DNA of 64,000 nt, from the NCBI GenBank assembly GCA_030704615.1, contig CM060731.1:14072001-14136000 (forward strand). The letters run 5' to 3'. This document shows, piece by piece, positions 1 through 12,834 of the stretch (position 1 is its first letter; each line of letters begins with the position of its first letter). The notes under the pieces were generated by a model. That model was not told where the DNA came from and did no database searches. It saw nothing but the letters and a program-made list of their open reading frames with translations. This DNA comes from Takakia lepidozioides (taxonomy: Eukaryota; Streptophyta; Takakiopsida; Takakiales; Takakiaceae). The position numbers and the translations under genes are program-made.

Positions 1-165
1 CCTTTCTTTTTCTTGTCAGCATGGCCAATCCACGTGATCGTCTCCCTCCTCGCTCCTCGCTCGTCCCCCACCGCCGCCATGGCATCGCGCTCTGCCATAA
101 TCCAAGGCGGTTTTTACCCCGTGGGGGCCACACTCTCTTGTTTTGTATGATAGATATTAGAGCTC

Positions 166-173
166 TATATAAG
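166..173 (+). promoter_or_regulatory. TATA box of the first HMA gene
   Basis: TATATAAG lies in a GC-rich context about 340 bases upstream of the start codon at 507. Transcription would begin near 195-200 and give a 5' leader of about 300 bases. The motif and its spacing are read from sequence; its use as the promoter is inferred from the gene downstream on the same strand. Confidence 0.5.
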
Positions 174-506
174 CGGGGCCTCTGGGCTTGCTATTCTATT
201 CTGCTGTTTTGGAGTACCTTGTCCTGCCAGAGCTAGCTACATATTCTCTTGCTTGCCAGGTCCTGCTACTCTTCGTACTGCTCCTGTCCTGGTGAGCTCT
301 TTGGGGACCTGTTCCTTCGGGACTGTTGAGCTCCAACCGAGTGAGGCCGTGTAAATTTGTGTGAGAGATCTAATAGCCTGATCCCACCTCGCTTGATTCG
401 TCTCCGTTTATCGTGCTGTACTCTCGAACCGGGCGTCATCACAGCGTGAGATTAGCCGCTCATGCAGCAGCTGCTCCGTTGAGTAAATCTATCAGCTTTA
501 GCGACC

Positions 507-1911
507 ATGCTGTCCATGAGTGAGGTGAGCACGGACAGGCACCTAACCTCGGCCCTCCTTTTCCTACTGAGGTCCAAGTAAACTCGAGCGATTGATGCAT
601 GTGCGAGCAAGCTTAATTTCCAGTTGGTATGTGTTGTGGAATCTGGGTGGTCAAGCTGTCGTCTTATTAAGTTTTCTGGGGAATCTGCTATACCCCTATC
701 GGCAAAAATCGTCATTAAGCAAGCTGAGTACTGCATGTGCAGATGTTCTATGGCGACCATGAGGAGTCCACCTACATGAGGAGCAGCTACGTGGTGAACT
801 CTGAATTTTCCAGTGGGCCTCAGACGACCTACATGCTCCCAGTAGGCGCCTATTTTTCTCTCCAGTGTGTGTCATTGCGCAAGGATAGATTGCATCAGAG
901 CCCGTCAGGTCTTTCCTGCCCCTAAATATCGCTAGACAAGATTAGCATTTAGACAATCATATTCAGCTTGATTGGCCTTGGTTTTGACGACAAACAATTG
1001 ATCATACTCTGGTTGGAAGTTGTAGATCATTCCCGATAGGATGCGTTTGCTCCAGCTAACTTGTCACGGCAGGGCATCCATTGTTGTGCAGGTTATTGAA
1101 TTGAAGGTACCCATGTGCTGCCCGAAATGTGAGGAGAAAGTGGAGGAAGCGCTGCTGGAAGTTGATGGTGAGTGATTCAAGTAGCTGATGGTCCGCCTTA
1201 ATAGGCAAATCTCTCGTTGTCGAGAGTGGGTTCCCTTTCGATGTATCACTCGATGATTTTATCTTACCGCAAGCATTACCTATATTCACTCTGTCCATGT
1301 AGCTATATATCCCTCTTTGTGATCCAGTATGTGATTGTATTGTGAAAATCGCCACGTGACGAACCCATGTCAAGCGAGGAACAAGACTTCTGGATTCATG
1401 ACCGCCGGGTGCTCGTTCATGCTTACGCTTTTGGTAGCTTATGTACAGTACTTGGTTCATAAGAGTTCTCAATGTTCAGCGATTCTATTGTCGACTAGTA
1501 AGTTACTTTAGCCCAAGCCAATTTCTGATGGATTTTTTGTGAACGTTGCATCACGCAGGGGTGTATGGCGTAGTGTGCGACCAGTTAACCCAGAAGGTGA
1601 TTGTCACCGGCAATGCGAACCCGGAGAAAGTCCTCAAGCGCGCAAAGCGCTTCAAGAAGCAATCTGATATCTGGACCCGAAGCAGCCATGACATGTACAG
1701 CTCTCGAATTGCATCGTCCCAAGGCCACGCTCACCCTCACTCAAATATCTCCTACCGGGGATCCACCTCTCACAGAAACTACTGCCCACCTTCCTTTAGT
1801 CAGAACCCATCTTATGGCGAAAGACCTTACAGCCAGTATAATACGGTCCCTTCCTACAGGGATTCATCCTATCCATCATACAATCAGTCATGGTGTGGCG
1901 ATAATTACTGA
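507..1911 (+). CDS. Small HMA-domain protein, four exons (HMA gene 1)
   Basis: Exons 507-524, 743-841, 1092-1167 and 1559-1911 join in frame to 181 residues. Every junction is GT-AG, and intron positions match the other two HMA genes here. Residues 40-105 form a heavy-metal-associated domain: ELKVPMCCPKC carries the CxxC metal-ligand pair (Cys49, Cys52), and the second half includes KVIVTGNANPEKVLKRAKR. The tail is rich in Tyr, Ser and Pro and ends CGDNY. It lacks the CaaX box of isoprenylated HIPP proteins, so it is closer to the HPP/Pi21-like group. Such proteins are thought to bind transition metals and to act in metal handling or defence. The start was chosen because MLSMSE before the donor matches MASMNE in HMA gene 2. 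Exon boundaries were found by comparison and have no transcript support. Confidence 0.8.
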
Positions 1912-3818
1912 TACCCAGTGTTAGACTGATGCCAGTAAATGCATTCAGAAACTAAGCAGAACTAGCAGTGGTCGAGGCACAAGGCTGTTTGACAACGTCT
2001 AACAGAGACGGTAACTGCAATTCGAAGCCAAGTGCTACCCAACCCGTGTACACTTATGTACATATCAGATGAATATAGGCAGAGTCGACAGATTTGAAAA
2101 CATCTGAAGAGGCCTGAAGAAGGTCCCCCAGAGATGATCTCAGGATTTTAGTGGGCCACGTACATTTATCAGGGGGAAAATGTAAATGACCACCCTCTAG
2201 GCCCCCTTTTAAGTATTTTGAAATTTGAACAATGAGTGCTTTGCTCTACATACATTCCAATGGCTTGTTAGATCGCACTCGTGCGAGACTAAGGACTAGC
2301 AGCAAGCAAATTTGTAATCGTCCTGATGTTGTCCGGGCTGCACAATATTCCTGGGTGATGAGTGTATGTGCACTTTTCGAAAAAGTCTGAATAAAGGACA
2401 GCAAGGTTGATCGCGCATGACTCAATGTGGGTCCCCAAGCGCAGTTCATGCAATCTATCGAGTTGTATTCATCCATGAATATAACCGTCCAGATCCTATC
2501 AGATATGTACAGGCTTGTATATATAAGCAAGTGCATAAATTACATTTCATGCCTCTCATATCCTCCCTAAGAGGCATTCACTTTTGAGTCCTACAATAGA
2601 GTTTTTCCCTACAGAGTGGCGATCTGCCAGGATGACCAGCTACCTGCAGCTAGGATTTCGACCACTAAACACAAACACCAGCCTGGAACCAAGTACAACA
2701 ATGAGGCAACCTCACTATCGCTAAGCAGCAGCTGAGATTCACTGATGTAGTTGCTTCTACTGGCATGCAGGCTCCGAAGAAATCGGCTAGCTCAAAGTAA
2801 TGTTCGATATTTAATTTTTCGAGACTGTTGATTTCTGCCACACTATGCTGAACACACTGTGCACTGTTTTAGTTGATATGAGCTCTTTCATACTACCTTC
2901 AATTCTTCTCAATCGTTGTATGTAAGGTTACCTATACCAATCACCCTGCAGAGCTTTTTAATGGGTAAATCTCTTCAACTCACCATCACGATGAGGATCA
3001 AACTCGCAATTTAACTGGACTTTCTACTCTGACTGCTGAAGGTTTTGGCTTCTGACTTGCGACCGAGTTTTGACCATGGCCACTAAACAATGCATAAACA
3101 AGTCTGGTCAGGAGGTCGTGGTATGGACAAGTGCAGAGGTTGACGCGCTGTGAATGGCACTCCTCGTCTTATAGTCGTGCACATGTGAATTGATCATGAA
3201 GACAAGTGTCACTATGGCTGCAACTTTAGTAGACAATTGTCAAAACATGCGGACAACAGTAGAGAATTGGAGATTTGACAGTTTTCACTTACATTTCTAA
3301 GAAGGTGCAGAGCAGAAGGGCATTGTCACTTGACACGCAGAATAACATACTGACTGTCCGCTCGCAAATGAGTTTCAACAAGTTTCTTTGCTTAGATGTA
3401 ATGTGCAGTCATGGATAACATTCCTTCTCTTCTCAGTAGACACCAGTTGCAGAACGCATGTATCTTGACATACATTGTTGAAACTCCAAAGTCGACAAAC
3501 CCAGAGAGGAAGCACAGAATCAAAGAGACATTATATAACCTACAAAAAGCTTACCTACACATAATATTGAAATGATATGTACAAAATCTGCACTTGATAC
3601 ACTCATTATTGGATCAACTAATCGCCTTTCGAGCATCCATCTTTGTATGGGTTCTGATGCTTTCAAAAAATGTGTAGCGAGGGTGTATTGTACCTAGGGT
3701 TTAAAATGAATTGTTCGTCACTGAAGTATGTGTGAAGAAGTTACACAGCATAAGTTTGCTGCAAATCAATGGGTGACGGATCAATATGGAAGGACTGCTT
3801 ACTGCCGGGAAATCCAAG
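1912..3818. other. Intergenic, convergent 3' flanks of HMA genes 1 and 2
   Basis: About 1.9 kb between two genes that point toward each other. It should contain both 3' untranslated regions. Short open frames exist on the minus strand, but none shows a domain, a paralogue or a splice context. No transposon ends were recognised. Confidence 0.5.
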
Positions 3819-6065
3819 CTAATATGATCCGATATGCTTCAGGTAGTTTGGATTTGTGATAGGCTGGTTGTAGAACTCTTCTTCAGAGAGTCGATAACTG
3901 GGTGAATAAGACTGGCTGGGTCTGTACTCGCTGGGGTAATGCTCTGTCCTATACTCACTGGGATGGTAAGCCTCTCCTGTTCTCATATGTTCTCTTGGAG
4001 GCAGAGGTTCTGTTGCTCTCATGTATTCTCTGGGAAGAGGCTGTGTTGTTCGCACATATTCCCTATGAGGCAGAGCCTCGGATGTCCTGACATACTCACT
4101 TGGGGGTCGACCCTCTGGGGTCCTCATATACTCCCCATGGGATAGAGGATCAGCTACTCTGCTGTACTCATGACCCGGTCTATACTCCATTGGGGGTGGA
4201 GGAGTCCCTCCTGGCCTCCCATATTCTCTGGGAGGATTATGCATTGAGGGTGGAGGCCCTCCTGGCCTCCCATACTCTCTGGGAGGACTGTGCATTGGGG
4301 GAGGAGGCCCTCCTGGCCTCCCATACTCTCCGGGAGTACTGTGCATTGGGGGAGGAGGCCCAGTTTGTCTGCTATACTCCCTGGGAGGATTATGCGCTTC
4401 GATGGGTCTATTTTCACGTGGGGGATATGCCTCAACAGGACGTCTCACATCGCTTGGTGGTGGTCTCAGGTCGTATTGCTTTGGGGGATACACTTCGCCC
4501 GCGCGTCTCATATACTCTCTTGCGAGCTCAGATCCCCTCCTCAGAAGACCCTTTTTCTCCTCCTGGGGCGCCTTCTCCATCTTCTCCCCTGACTTCTCAA
4601 TATTCACAGATGCTACAGGGGCGGCTGTTGGCTGCGACTCGACAGGCCAGAAGGTAGCTTTCTTGTCGACTTTCCTCTTCGCCTTCTTGAGCACTTGCTG
4701 AGGGTCGGGATTTCCGAAAACAGTCACCTTGGATTTTCCCTGGTCCGTGAGCACATCAACTACCCCTGCACAAGACCATGAACAAATCATAACTGTCAGA
4801 GTTGTACAAATGTTTTTACATTCCAGGTCCCCCACATGTCAACACCAGCGGCCGAAGGTTGTTCAGCAACACTACCACAGTAAGACTACATATTTGTGTG
4901 AACACATTGGGAAAATGCACATTTCCAGTTCCCCCAGCTTGTCTAGCTTTAATAGTTCAACACTGCCGCCACACACTGCAAATAGAAGAGAGGGAAGTAG
5001 AGTTGGCTGCTTATAAACACTCACCATCCAGTTCACCAATCTCCTCTCTAATTTTCTCTTCACATTTGACGCAGCACATTTTCACCTTCAATTCAAGCCT
5101 CTGCACAACGAAGACAGCGTCGATCAGGAACAACTGACAGAGTATATCTCCAGTTACGATTAGTTTAACAACTAGATGTTTGGTTGTAAACCGCGCAGGA
5201 GGTGTGCAGGCAACAGGCATTCAACAAATACACAGAAGTTCCACAGTTACTCGGAAACACATCTGCTCATCAAATTTCAGCTAGTTCTCTTTGGATCCAC
5301 TGGAAATGTTCCAGCTTACTTCTCCCTGAGGTGACTAAGCCTGACAGGTGAAAGACGCCTCAACATCCTGGGAACAGGACAGCAACTTCCAAGACTCCAT
5401 ATGTCGACTGATAATCAGGCTTTTGTGCAAATGTCAAGTTTGACACAAGTAAGCTTACCGGCAGCTTGGGCGCAGGTTGAGGAGCAACCCGTGGCCTTTG
5501 AGATGTTGGGGGTGGCGCAGCACCACGAGGGTCAGCCATCCAATTAGGATCATTGATCCGTGAGGGGGGCGGAGCACCACGACTGTCTATCATCCCATTC
5601 CGAGGTGGGGGGGGAGCACCACGACCGTCACCATAACTGTCAGTCATCCCGTTCCGAGGTGGGGGTGGAGCACCACGACCGTCAGCCATCCCATAGTGTG
5701 GGGGGGGTGCAGCATCACGAGCATCAGTCATCCACTTAGGATCATCGTTCCGCTTGCTGAACATCTGTAGAATTCAATCAAACCGCAAGGTACATTAAGA
5801 CATCAGGTCCCTACTCGAGGTCTGCAAATCAAACGGGAATACATTGAGCGATGAATTCTGCCCGAGCACATCCCTTCCATGCACCGACCCAACCTCGACA
5901 TGCCTAACAAACCCCTCCACCGTTCAGTGCAGGTGATTACTACCGACACTCTCACACACCAATGCAGTACAACACTCCCCGCACTAGCCAAATCCCACAT
6001 GAAACAAACCCAATTCGAAAATTGTCTGTAACCGCCTCCAATCTTACCTCATTCATGGACGCCAT
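3819..6065 (-). CDS. HMA-domain protein with long proline-rich tail (HMA gene 2)
   Basis: Minus-strand exons 6065-6048, 5764-5459, 5100-5025 and 4765-3819 join in frame to 448 residues. The first exon is only MASMNE. The second (residues 7-108) is a Pro-rich spacer with repeated units such as GRGAPPPPRNGM. The HMA domain spans about 109-175, with KMCCVKC supplying CxxC (Cys118, Cys121). The third exon is 76 nt, exactly as in HMA genes 1 and 3. The remaining 270 residues are a Pro/Tyr/Arg tail with near-identical tandem units (EYGRPGGPPPPMH and relatives), then PLPREYMR-type units, ending KHIGSY. No CaaX box is present. Architecture resembles rice Pi21-like HMA/proline-rich proteins. The metal-binding role is family knowledge; the tail's function is unknown. 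Splice sites were chosen by phase and paralogy. Confidence 0.8.
4155..4400 (-). repeat. Coding tandem repeat in the HMA gene 2 tail
   Basis: Roughly 57-nt units encode EYGRPGGPPPPMHSPPR-like repeats, about three to four in a row and nearly identical at DNA level. More diverged Tyr/Arg/Pro units follow toward the C-terminus. Similarity between units suggests recent unit duplication, so copy number may vary between alleles. Confidence 0.7.
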
Positions 6066-8060
6066 TGCGGCGCTCCCACAATTTTCAGCTTCACAAAGTC
6101 CTCTGTCGCTGTGTACCAGGTGCGGGGGAACCTTGTGACAGAAGACGAACTAGGAGGAGAGCAGCCTTGATCAAAGCGTACAGACACAGACTTTCTAGAG
6201 AACACCGATTACGAAGGAAATCCCAGAATTAAAGACAGATGGAATCTCGGCTGGAAAACAACACACAGACAAAGGGATTGACAAGCTCTGAAAGGAAGAA
6301 AGAATGCAGGAAAGACAGGCGAGACAGGAGGTGGAAGCAAATCTGAAGAGCTCTGGCAGGAGACGACGTATATGAAGGAAGGCAGTCGTCTTTCCAGGAA
6401 CTGCCAAGTGTGGCACGCGGGTGAAAAGATCTGAGTTTGAGCGACGTATACGACTAAAATACTCTGGACCGTATATTTACCGGTGACCCTTCACAGCCGG
6501 TTGTGGGGAGGCCGGTGGCGGCTCTCTAATCGCTTGTGAGGGCGGCACGCGGCGTTGGGCGGTGGGTTACCCGAAGCTTCCTGGATGAAAACCGACACCT
6601 GCAAAATATGGATGAAAGTATGTTGGATTCCGACAATCTGAGGGGGCACATTGATTAGTGAGACCTAAACCCCTCACTAACGGTAACTAAGTACAACCTA
6701 ATTTATAAATGCGTCCTAAGCGGTCTTAAACCCCCATTAAATTATTGATTCTGATTAGCATAGGATCCTGTAATATGCTGCCCTTTCTTGAACCCACCAA
6801 ACCCGGATTGAGTTTCGCCCCAAAATTGTTAATTAAAATTAATTTTGACATTAACTATATTATTATGATTGTTTTCCCCTCCTCTATCAAATCATGGCAC
6901 CTTGACGTTCTTTTTTCCTCGCCTTACAATGCCTTTCTTATGCTTCTCAAGATAATACCTCCCTCAGATAACATCTTTCTTATTGAACATTTTATGAAAA
7001 ATAAAAATGGATGAATTTTCAGGTTTATTATGGATGAAAGTATATTTACCTATTCGCAAAGAGGAACCATTCGCGTCTAGCCACTTGTTAAAATTTTGTC
7101 AAATGAAATATTACACTATTGAGCTTGGTGATTTCTTCATGGACAGGTTCAAGATCCGCCGACCTAGAGGTCGGTTGGATATCCTACATATCTCGAAATT
7201 CGCAATGGGTTGCTTGGGTTTTACATAGAAGCCGCATGTTGCACCGGCGTGCGCGGCAAGCCTCAATATAGTTGATGTAGGTATTGAACAGTACGGCCAC
7301 GGAGCCACATGGCAGAAATTTTGCGGACCATTGCGGAAATCCGGACACTGCTGGAGCACATGGCGGAAGATGTATACAACACGTGATTCCGATCGCGCGG
7401 ATTTGTGGGACCCTATTCACCACAGGGCACCACTTCTCACCTTCTCGGAACTTCCATTAACAAATTAAGTCTAGTCGTTGCGGAGCACGGTTCCGGTGTA
7501 ACACTTGTAATTCCGCACTTACACACAGCAATGTGGTAACGGACGGGAATGCGACAGGAGGGGCAAGCAGAGCCGCAAGTGAGGATGTCCTACAGGGACG
7601 TGACACCGGACATAGGACTTGGAAGTGCTTATTAGTCATTGGTTTATGTTGGGGGCACCCTAACTAGGGATCAATGTTTAGACAAATTTGTGCGGTAGAG
7701 ACTTTCATCCCTCTGTCTAATATATTGAAGAGAGAGAGAAGCCGCCGGCCATAACTAAGATGAAGATTTCATACCGAGAGAAGCGGCTTTTACTTACGCT
7801 GGCTTCAAGGCAAAAATATTCTCTCTATTTTTCCTTTTTCTTTAATAAAGGGGAGTGATGCCCCTGCGAACTTTATTTGGGATTATTAGGAGGAAAAAAA
7901 TAAAACCTCCGGGCAAACCACAAGGCTACCAAGCGAGAGCAAGCTCACGAAACCGTTATCCAATTTTATGCGTCATAACCGACTTTATACACTGAATAAG
8001 TAGTTTGACGCATATAATTTTTTCTTAAAAGACTAAATAGGTAACATATCACAAAAAATT
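6066..8060. other. Promoter side of HMA gene 2, then AT-rich sequence without a recognised gene
   Basis: 6066-6500 is the 5' flank of HMA gene 2. From 6600 to 8060 only short open frames occur, and none has a recognisable domain. 7190-7640 is more GC-rich than its surroundings. No LTR pair, transposase or reverse transcriptase motif was found. Confidence 0.4.
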
Positions 8061-8200
8061 AAATAAATGGAAGCACATCAGAGCATCGATGCTGATCATA
8101 TGCATGGGCCTGTGGGTCTGGAGTTCAATCCCCTATGGTCTCATTGGACTGTGGTATGCCTCATGGCTCATAACAAAGGGGATTTATTTTAGTGCAGCCA
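8060..8200 (+). mobile_element. Possible tRNA-derived SINE fragment
   Basis: A pol III B-box-like GGAGTTCAATCC follows a weak A-box-like stretch. The spacing is roughly that of a tRNA gene, but no cloverleaf can be folded. Likely a decayed SINE head; the limits are guesses. Confidence 0.35.
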
Positions 8201-8544
8201 TTTCCTTCAAAATATAGAACAGACTGGAGAAATAAAACCATGAAAAAGAATTATAGGTACTTCACATTAGTTAAGTAATGAATTCCTGGACATGTAAGGA
8301 TCTCCAATCCAACCTACTAGGGTCTATCTGAGTCGCAATCTTCATATATATCAAGTTCTAGAAAATCTCAATAAGCCCCCCCAATGGGTGATGAGCTTCA
8401 TTAAGAAGAGCCTGATATACAATGTCTCTCCTACTGCTATCATTCCAGGTTCTCAAGTTCAACATTCTAATTTCCCAAAGTTAGTTGCCAGACTCCATAT
8501 AATTGATGCTCCTTAAGAATTTTCTTATTTTTTAAGAGGGAACC

Positions 8545-9008
8545 AACAGTCAGTAGCTCACTTGGATAGTGCACTGAAGACCACCCAGATGATTCTGGGG
8601 TCAAATCCTGTTACTTTGATGGGTACGGTATATTCTTCTCCCTTTGGGGGGTGTCCAATGCGAGTAAAGCCTGCGAGGCAAGGTTATTTTCTCCTCTCAC
8701 TATAAAGAAGGGGCCTGATTTGTGAGCTGTCACTCCCAGGTATTTCCCTTTAAGAAATAAGAACAAACAATTTCTCCTCTCACTATACATAAGGGGCCTG
8801 ATTTGTGAGCTGTCACTCCCAAGTTTTTTTTTTTCTTAGTGTGACAGTGGCCCAGGTTGGAATTTTATTTTATTGATGGGAAAAATAATTCAAACCCTTG
8901 ATGAAAGTATTTCCCTTTGAGAAATAAGAAAAAGAGGTTTCCTGAGGTTATTTTTTTCCTCAGTTTTATTAATAAAATTTGTCAGGGCTCCCCTGTTCCA
9001 AAAAAAAA
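8545..9008 (+). mobile_element. tRNA-derived SINE(s) with an L1-like 3' tail
   Basis: The head carries an A-box-like TAGCTCACTTGGATAGTGC and a B-box-like GGGGTCAAATCC at tRNA spacing. In the body, a segment of about 50 bp containing GGGGCCTGATTTGTGAGC occurs twice (about 8692-8742 and 8770-8822). The 3' part (8951-9008) has TTAATAAAA, then CAGGGCTCCCCTGTTCC, then an A run. This tail resembles the 3' end of the L1 element at 17.4 kb, as expected for a SINE mobilised by that LINE. It may be two overlapping SINE copies. Confidence 0.6.
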
Positions 9009-9522
9009 GGGGGGGAAACGGGCCCAACAACATGATAATTTGGATATTGTAGAGGGTAATGTGAATTAAATATATTAAGTTATGATTTAGGTGGCTACAT
9101 TTTCAGGCCAACCTCTTTTCTAGAAAGATCGATCATGTTTTTGAGATTGTAGGTGGAAAGGAGCCAGGATGGAGGAAGAAGAAGAGCTCCGCAATGCGTG
9201 GTGTGTGCAAGCTTCGCCAATAGCCTCCACACCTCTTCAACCCTAGCACTCGGACTCCCCTTCCTCCCATCGCCTCTAAGTCCCATACAAGCAAATGTTG
9301 TACCACACAAATCATCCCGAACATAATAACTTGGTGCCATCGACAGGCCCCATCCCAATCACCGGATCTAAGCGGCTATCATGACGAGCCTGTCTATCTT
9401 CATCAGAGTCGCATGCTTAGCCGTATGCTTCTCAACTCACCTCTATTAATTCTGCCTAAAGCGCAGCCGCCAAGTGCATAAGTTCCCCCCCTAATCCCCT
9501 GCCATAACATCTTGGCCAATCC

Positions 9523-9531
9523 GATCCCTAC
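9523..9531 (+). repeat. Candidate left target-site duplication of the L1 element
   Basis: GATCCCTAC here is repeated exactly at 17476-17484, directly after the poly(A) run. A chance 9-mer match so placed is unlikely. It defines a 5' end near 9532. Confidence 0.55.
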
Positions 9532-9987
9532 CTTTTTCATCATAGAATTGCTCAATGTCAGCCTCTGGTTTCAGTTTCCTAGGAGCCGTCTTCACTAACT
9601 CACCCCTAAGCCCCTACCCGCGCTTGTAGCAGCTGATCAGCTTAGGCCCCGTTTTTCAGCTTGTGCCCTTTCCTCCAGTCCTTCTTCTGGCCTTTCCTCG
9701 TTTGGCCTGCCTCATATGCCTGCAAGTTCGCTTGCGACCCTTTTGCTCGCATCTGGCTGATTCTTGTTATCCTCCCAATTGCCCCTCTCCTCCTTCTCCT
9801 CCAGCTCCCTCTCCTGTTGCTTTAGCTCGCTTCCTCTCCATGGCGCCCTTCCCTCACAAGACCTTCAACTCGGCAACCCATCGCCCAGGTCAAGGCCCAA
9901 GATTCCCGGATCTGTTGTTAGAGGGCTGCTTGGGACTTAGACGCTTTTACGGGTTCTGTGGGGTACCCTTAATTTTTTCGCAGACTT

Positions 9988-11900
9988 ATGAATGGTAGAC
10001 TGAGACCAACAGGAGCCTTAGGGGTGGCAGGCGCAGGCTTTAGGGGGGATAGACAACTTGTCACAGTCTATCACAGCCTCCATCCGTCAACGGGGACAGG
10101 CTTCTTCATTGCGCATCAAACCCATTCCATGGGCCTTATGGCGCATAGTTCTTCTCGGGCAAACCGTCCCGCACCTCAGTTCGCTACAGGCCCTCCCTTG
10201 AGGACCCCCATTCACATTGCTGTTGTAGGGAGGTCTTCCAGGCCCTACTCAGATTCCCCGAGCCCGCCCATTCCGGGCAGCCCGCCCACGGATCTCTCGG
10301 AAGATTCCCCTTCAGACTCAACTGCCCTGCAGTCTGCAATCGCCAAGGACCACCCACTCGTCCCAGTGGAGCTCGACCAGATTGACTCAGATGCAGCTCA
10401 AATATGAGAACAACGGTATCCTTCTTCATTTCCCAGGCAAAAAGGTGACCAGAAACCAAGCGAGAGACTGGGCTAATCGTCATCTGGGAGCATCAGGTGA
10501 CTTGCTTCATCACTTTTTGTCATGCAAGGGGCCGTGGATTCTTCTCCATTCTTTTTTATTCCAAAGAGGTAGCGGACAAAGCCCGAGCATTCAATCCTCA
10601 TCTGCATGGGCTTAACGTCAATATTTTCCCATGGTCTAGATGCATGGGTAACAGGAATGGCAAGATTTGGAGCCCAAGGATCATATCGTTGCCTTACATT
10701 CCTGACCAATACCTCTTGAGCCTACCGGCTATAGGTAATTATTTTGGTGCTTTTTTGGGATGTCTGGCGATCTTTGACAATGATACATACACTGCCTCCC
10801 TGCGATAGCACCCAGCATGGAGAGGGGCAACCATATCATCAAAGGCGAATGAAAACGGATTTCCTAAGATAGTGGTGCTAATGCCCAACGATCAGGAACT
10901 TCCAGAATTCATCAGGCTACCAATTGATAATCAAGGCAATTATTTCTCTGTGAAAGTGTCCGAGGACACGGCAGCTGCGGCATGTTATTATTGTGGAAAA
11001 TCTGGGCACCTCAAGGCAGGTTGCCCCAAGCTGAAAAGGAGGAGAATGAACAACCCACAGGCTGGGCACGGAAGCACCGCAATTATTCAAAATTCAGCTC
11101 CTACCACAGATCCCCACCCAGGAATTCCATTCAAGCACAACGAGTCCTCTCTATGTCACCCACTCTCGCTAGAGAAAGTTGACCAGAGGCCTGCCCTTGA
11201 TCGGAGCAACCATGCCTGGGATAGTGCAGTCAATCAAATTTCTACCTCCCCCCCAACAAAGAAAAGAAGGCTAATTGAAGACCCTATGGTCATTGAGGCC
11301 TCCTCTGCACCAGCTTCCAAATCCCACAGAGGCAAGGGCCCCATCATCTCTGAACTCCAAGCTGCAAGCATCCAAGGCTCCTCTTCTTCAGATTTCCTCA
11401 AAGCCCACCTTCCAGCAACACTTCCTTCAATGCCCACCCCCATTCCAATTCCAGGGATTATCAATTGGGAGATGGAACAGGCCAAGAACAAAGGGAAAGC
11501 ATGCTCCAACATCATCACCAGGCACCCAGTGGAGCAAGCACATACACCACTTCGTCGCCCCTCACCGCTAGCACATAACCCTACAATTGCCAAAATTTGC
11601 GCCACTCTGGGAACATTTCCTTCACTCTCTCTCAAAGGCTGTTCGCAGCTAATCATCAGGGAAGATCCAGTCGCCACTCGTCTTACCCCTATGATTTTCA
11701 GAAGGAAACCAAACCTAGCTTTCAGGGTCACTGCTAGGGACAATATGCACTTTGACTCAATATGGATCTCGGTGCAGGACATCCACTCATTCATATCTAA
11801 GAGCCCCATGGATAGCTCCCCTATCCCGACCCTCTGCAACAAGATCAGGCCTATCTCAACTCCAACCTCCCTCTCTACTCTCTTTTCTCTCACTCTTTAG
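9988..11900 (+). pseudogene. L1 ORF1 remnant (DUF4283-like plus CCHC zinc knuckle)
   Basis: The DUF4283-like RNA-binding region is read across two frames (about 10380-10810) and includes GRGFFSILFYSKEVADKA and a later IGNYFGAFLG. The zinc knuckle is intact in the third piece near 10980: CYYCGKSGHLKAGC fits Cx2Cx4Hx4C. A Pro/Ser-rich low-complexity stretch follows to 11900. The frame changes at least twice and stops interrupt it. ORF1 proteins of plant L1s are RNA-binding chaperones of the retrotransposition particle. It is part of the surrounding LINE. Confidence 0.75.
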
Positions 11901-12834
11901 TCACTTGGGGCTCCTACGTAGAGGCCTTCCTTGGGCTTTGTCAAGATCTGTCTCCAAATACCAATATCTTGGCTCTCATGGACGAAAACCAGCTTATTCA
12001 AACTGGAACCACTCTCCCAGGGGTATGGGCAGAGGCTGACCACTTTGAAGGTCCTTACACTCCAAGCAAGGTCCTGACTAGGTCCAAAGACACCTTAAAA
12101 AACGCCTTCACAGTTCTTAAGGCCTATCTGGACATGGAAATTAAAGCGCAGAATGATGAAATCGATCGAAAGAGAATTGAAGACTACGGCAACCCCAGCT
12201 ACGTCCCAATGGGCTCTTGGTCGACCTCTAGCTCCTCCGACCTCCAGATCTTGCAATTCTTCACGCAGCATTCGCCAGAAGTCTCTCAACTGCACGCCGG
12301 GCACCTCCACCCAGTCACAACTCTGTTGCCTTCCCCGACACCGGCTCCCCTCCTTTCTCCATCCTTCCCTGTAAGTCACCCATTCCACGCTCAATCCACT
12401 CCCCTGCTTTTCTTTACATTCTTTTCGGACAAGGTATGCAGTATCCTATGTCTCTCGCTTGGGTCACTCCCCTTTGCCCCTGGAGGTAACAAGTGGAAAT
12501 TGCTGCCCTCATCTGCCTACCCACTGCCTCCTTATCACCTCTCCAAACTTCTAAATTTGCCTTCCACCCCCCAGCCCACCATAGTATCCATTAAAACATC
12601 CCTTCAAGATTCCAACAGATTTATCCCTCTTGACGACGCATGCAAACCTCTACCCAGTCCGCCAAGCACCAAGTCATATTCATCCACCTCAAGGACCCCA
12701 TCAGTGTGGAACCCCCAAGGCTCCACTGGTGTCCCTCCCCAAAGCCCACAGACAAACGTACCAAATTTCGTTTCTTTGCTTTACCCAGGCCATCAATTGA
12801 GTCTCATCCCCTCAACCTGTCTCCATCCCGCGAT

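Noticed and set aside
4100-4657. Long plus-strand open frame of 185 codons
   Set aside because: Antisense to the repeat-rich tail of HMA gene 2; the openness comes from the codon pattern of the repeats.
7600-7950. Possible LTR beginning TGTTGGGGGCACC
   Set aside because: No second copy of the sequence, no primer-binding site and no gag-pol coding nearby.
8545-8620. Possible functional tRNA gene
   Set aside because: A and B boxes are present but no acceptor stem or proper anticodon arm can be drawn; the SINE body and A-rich tail explain it better.
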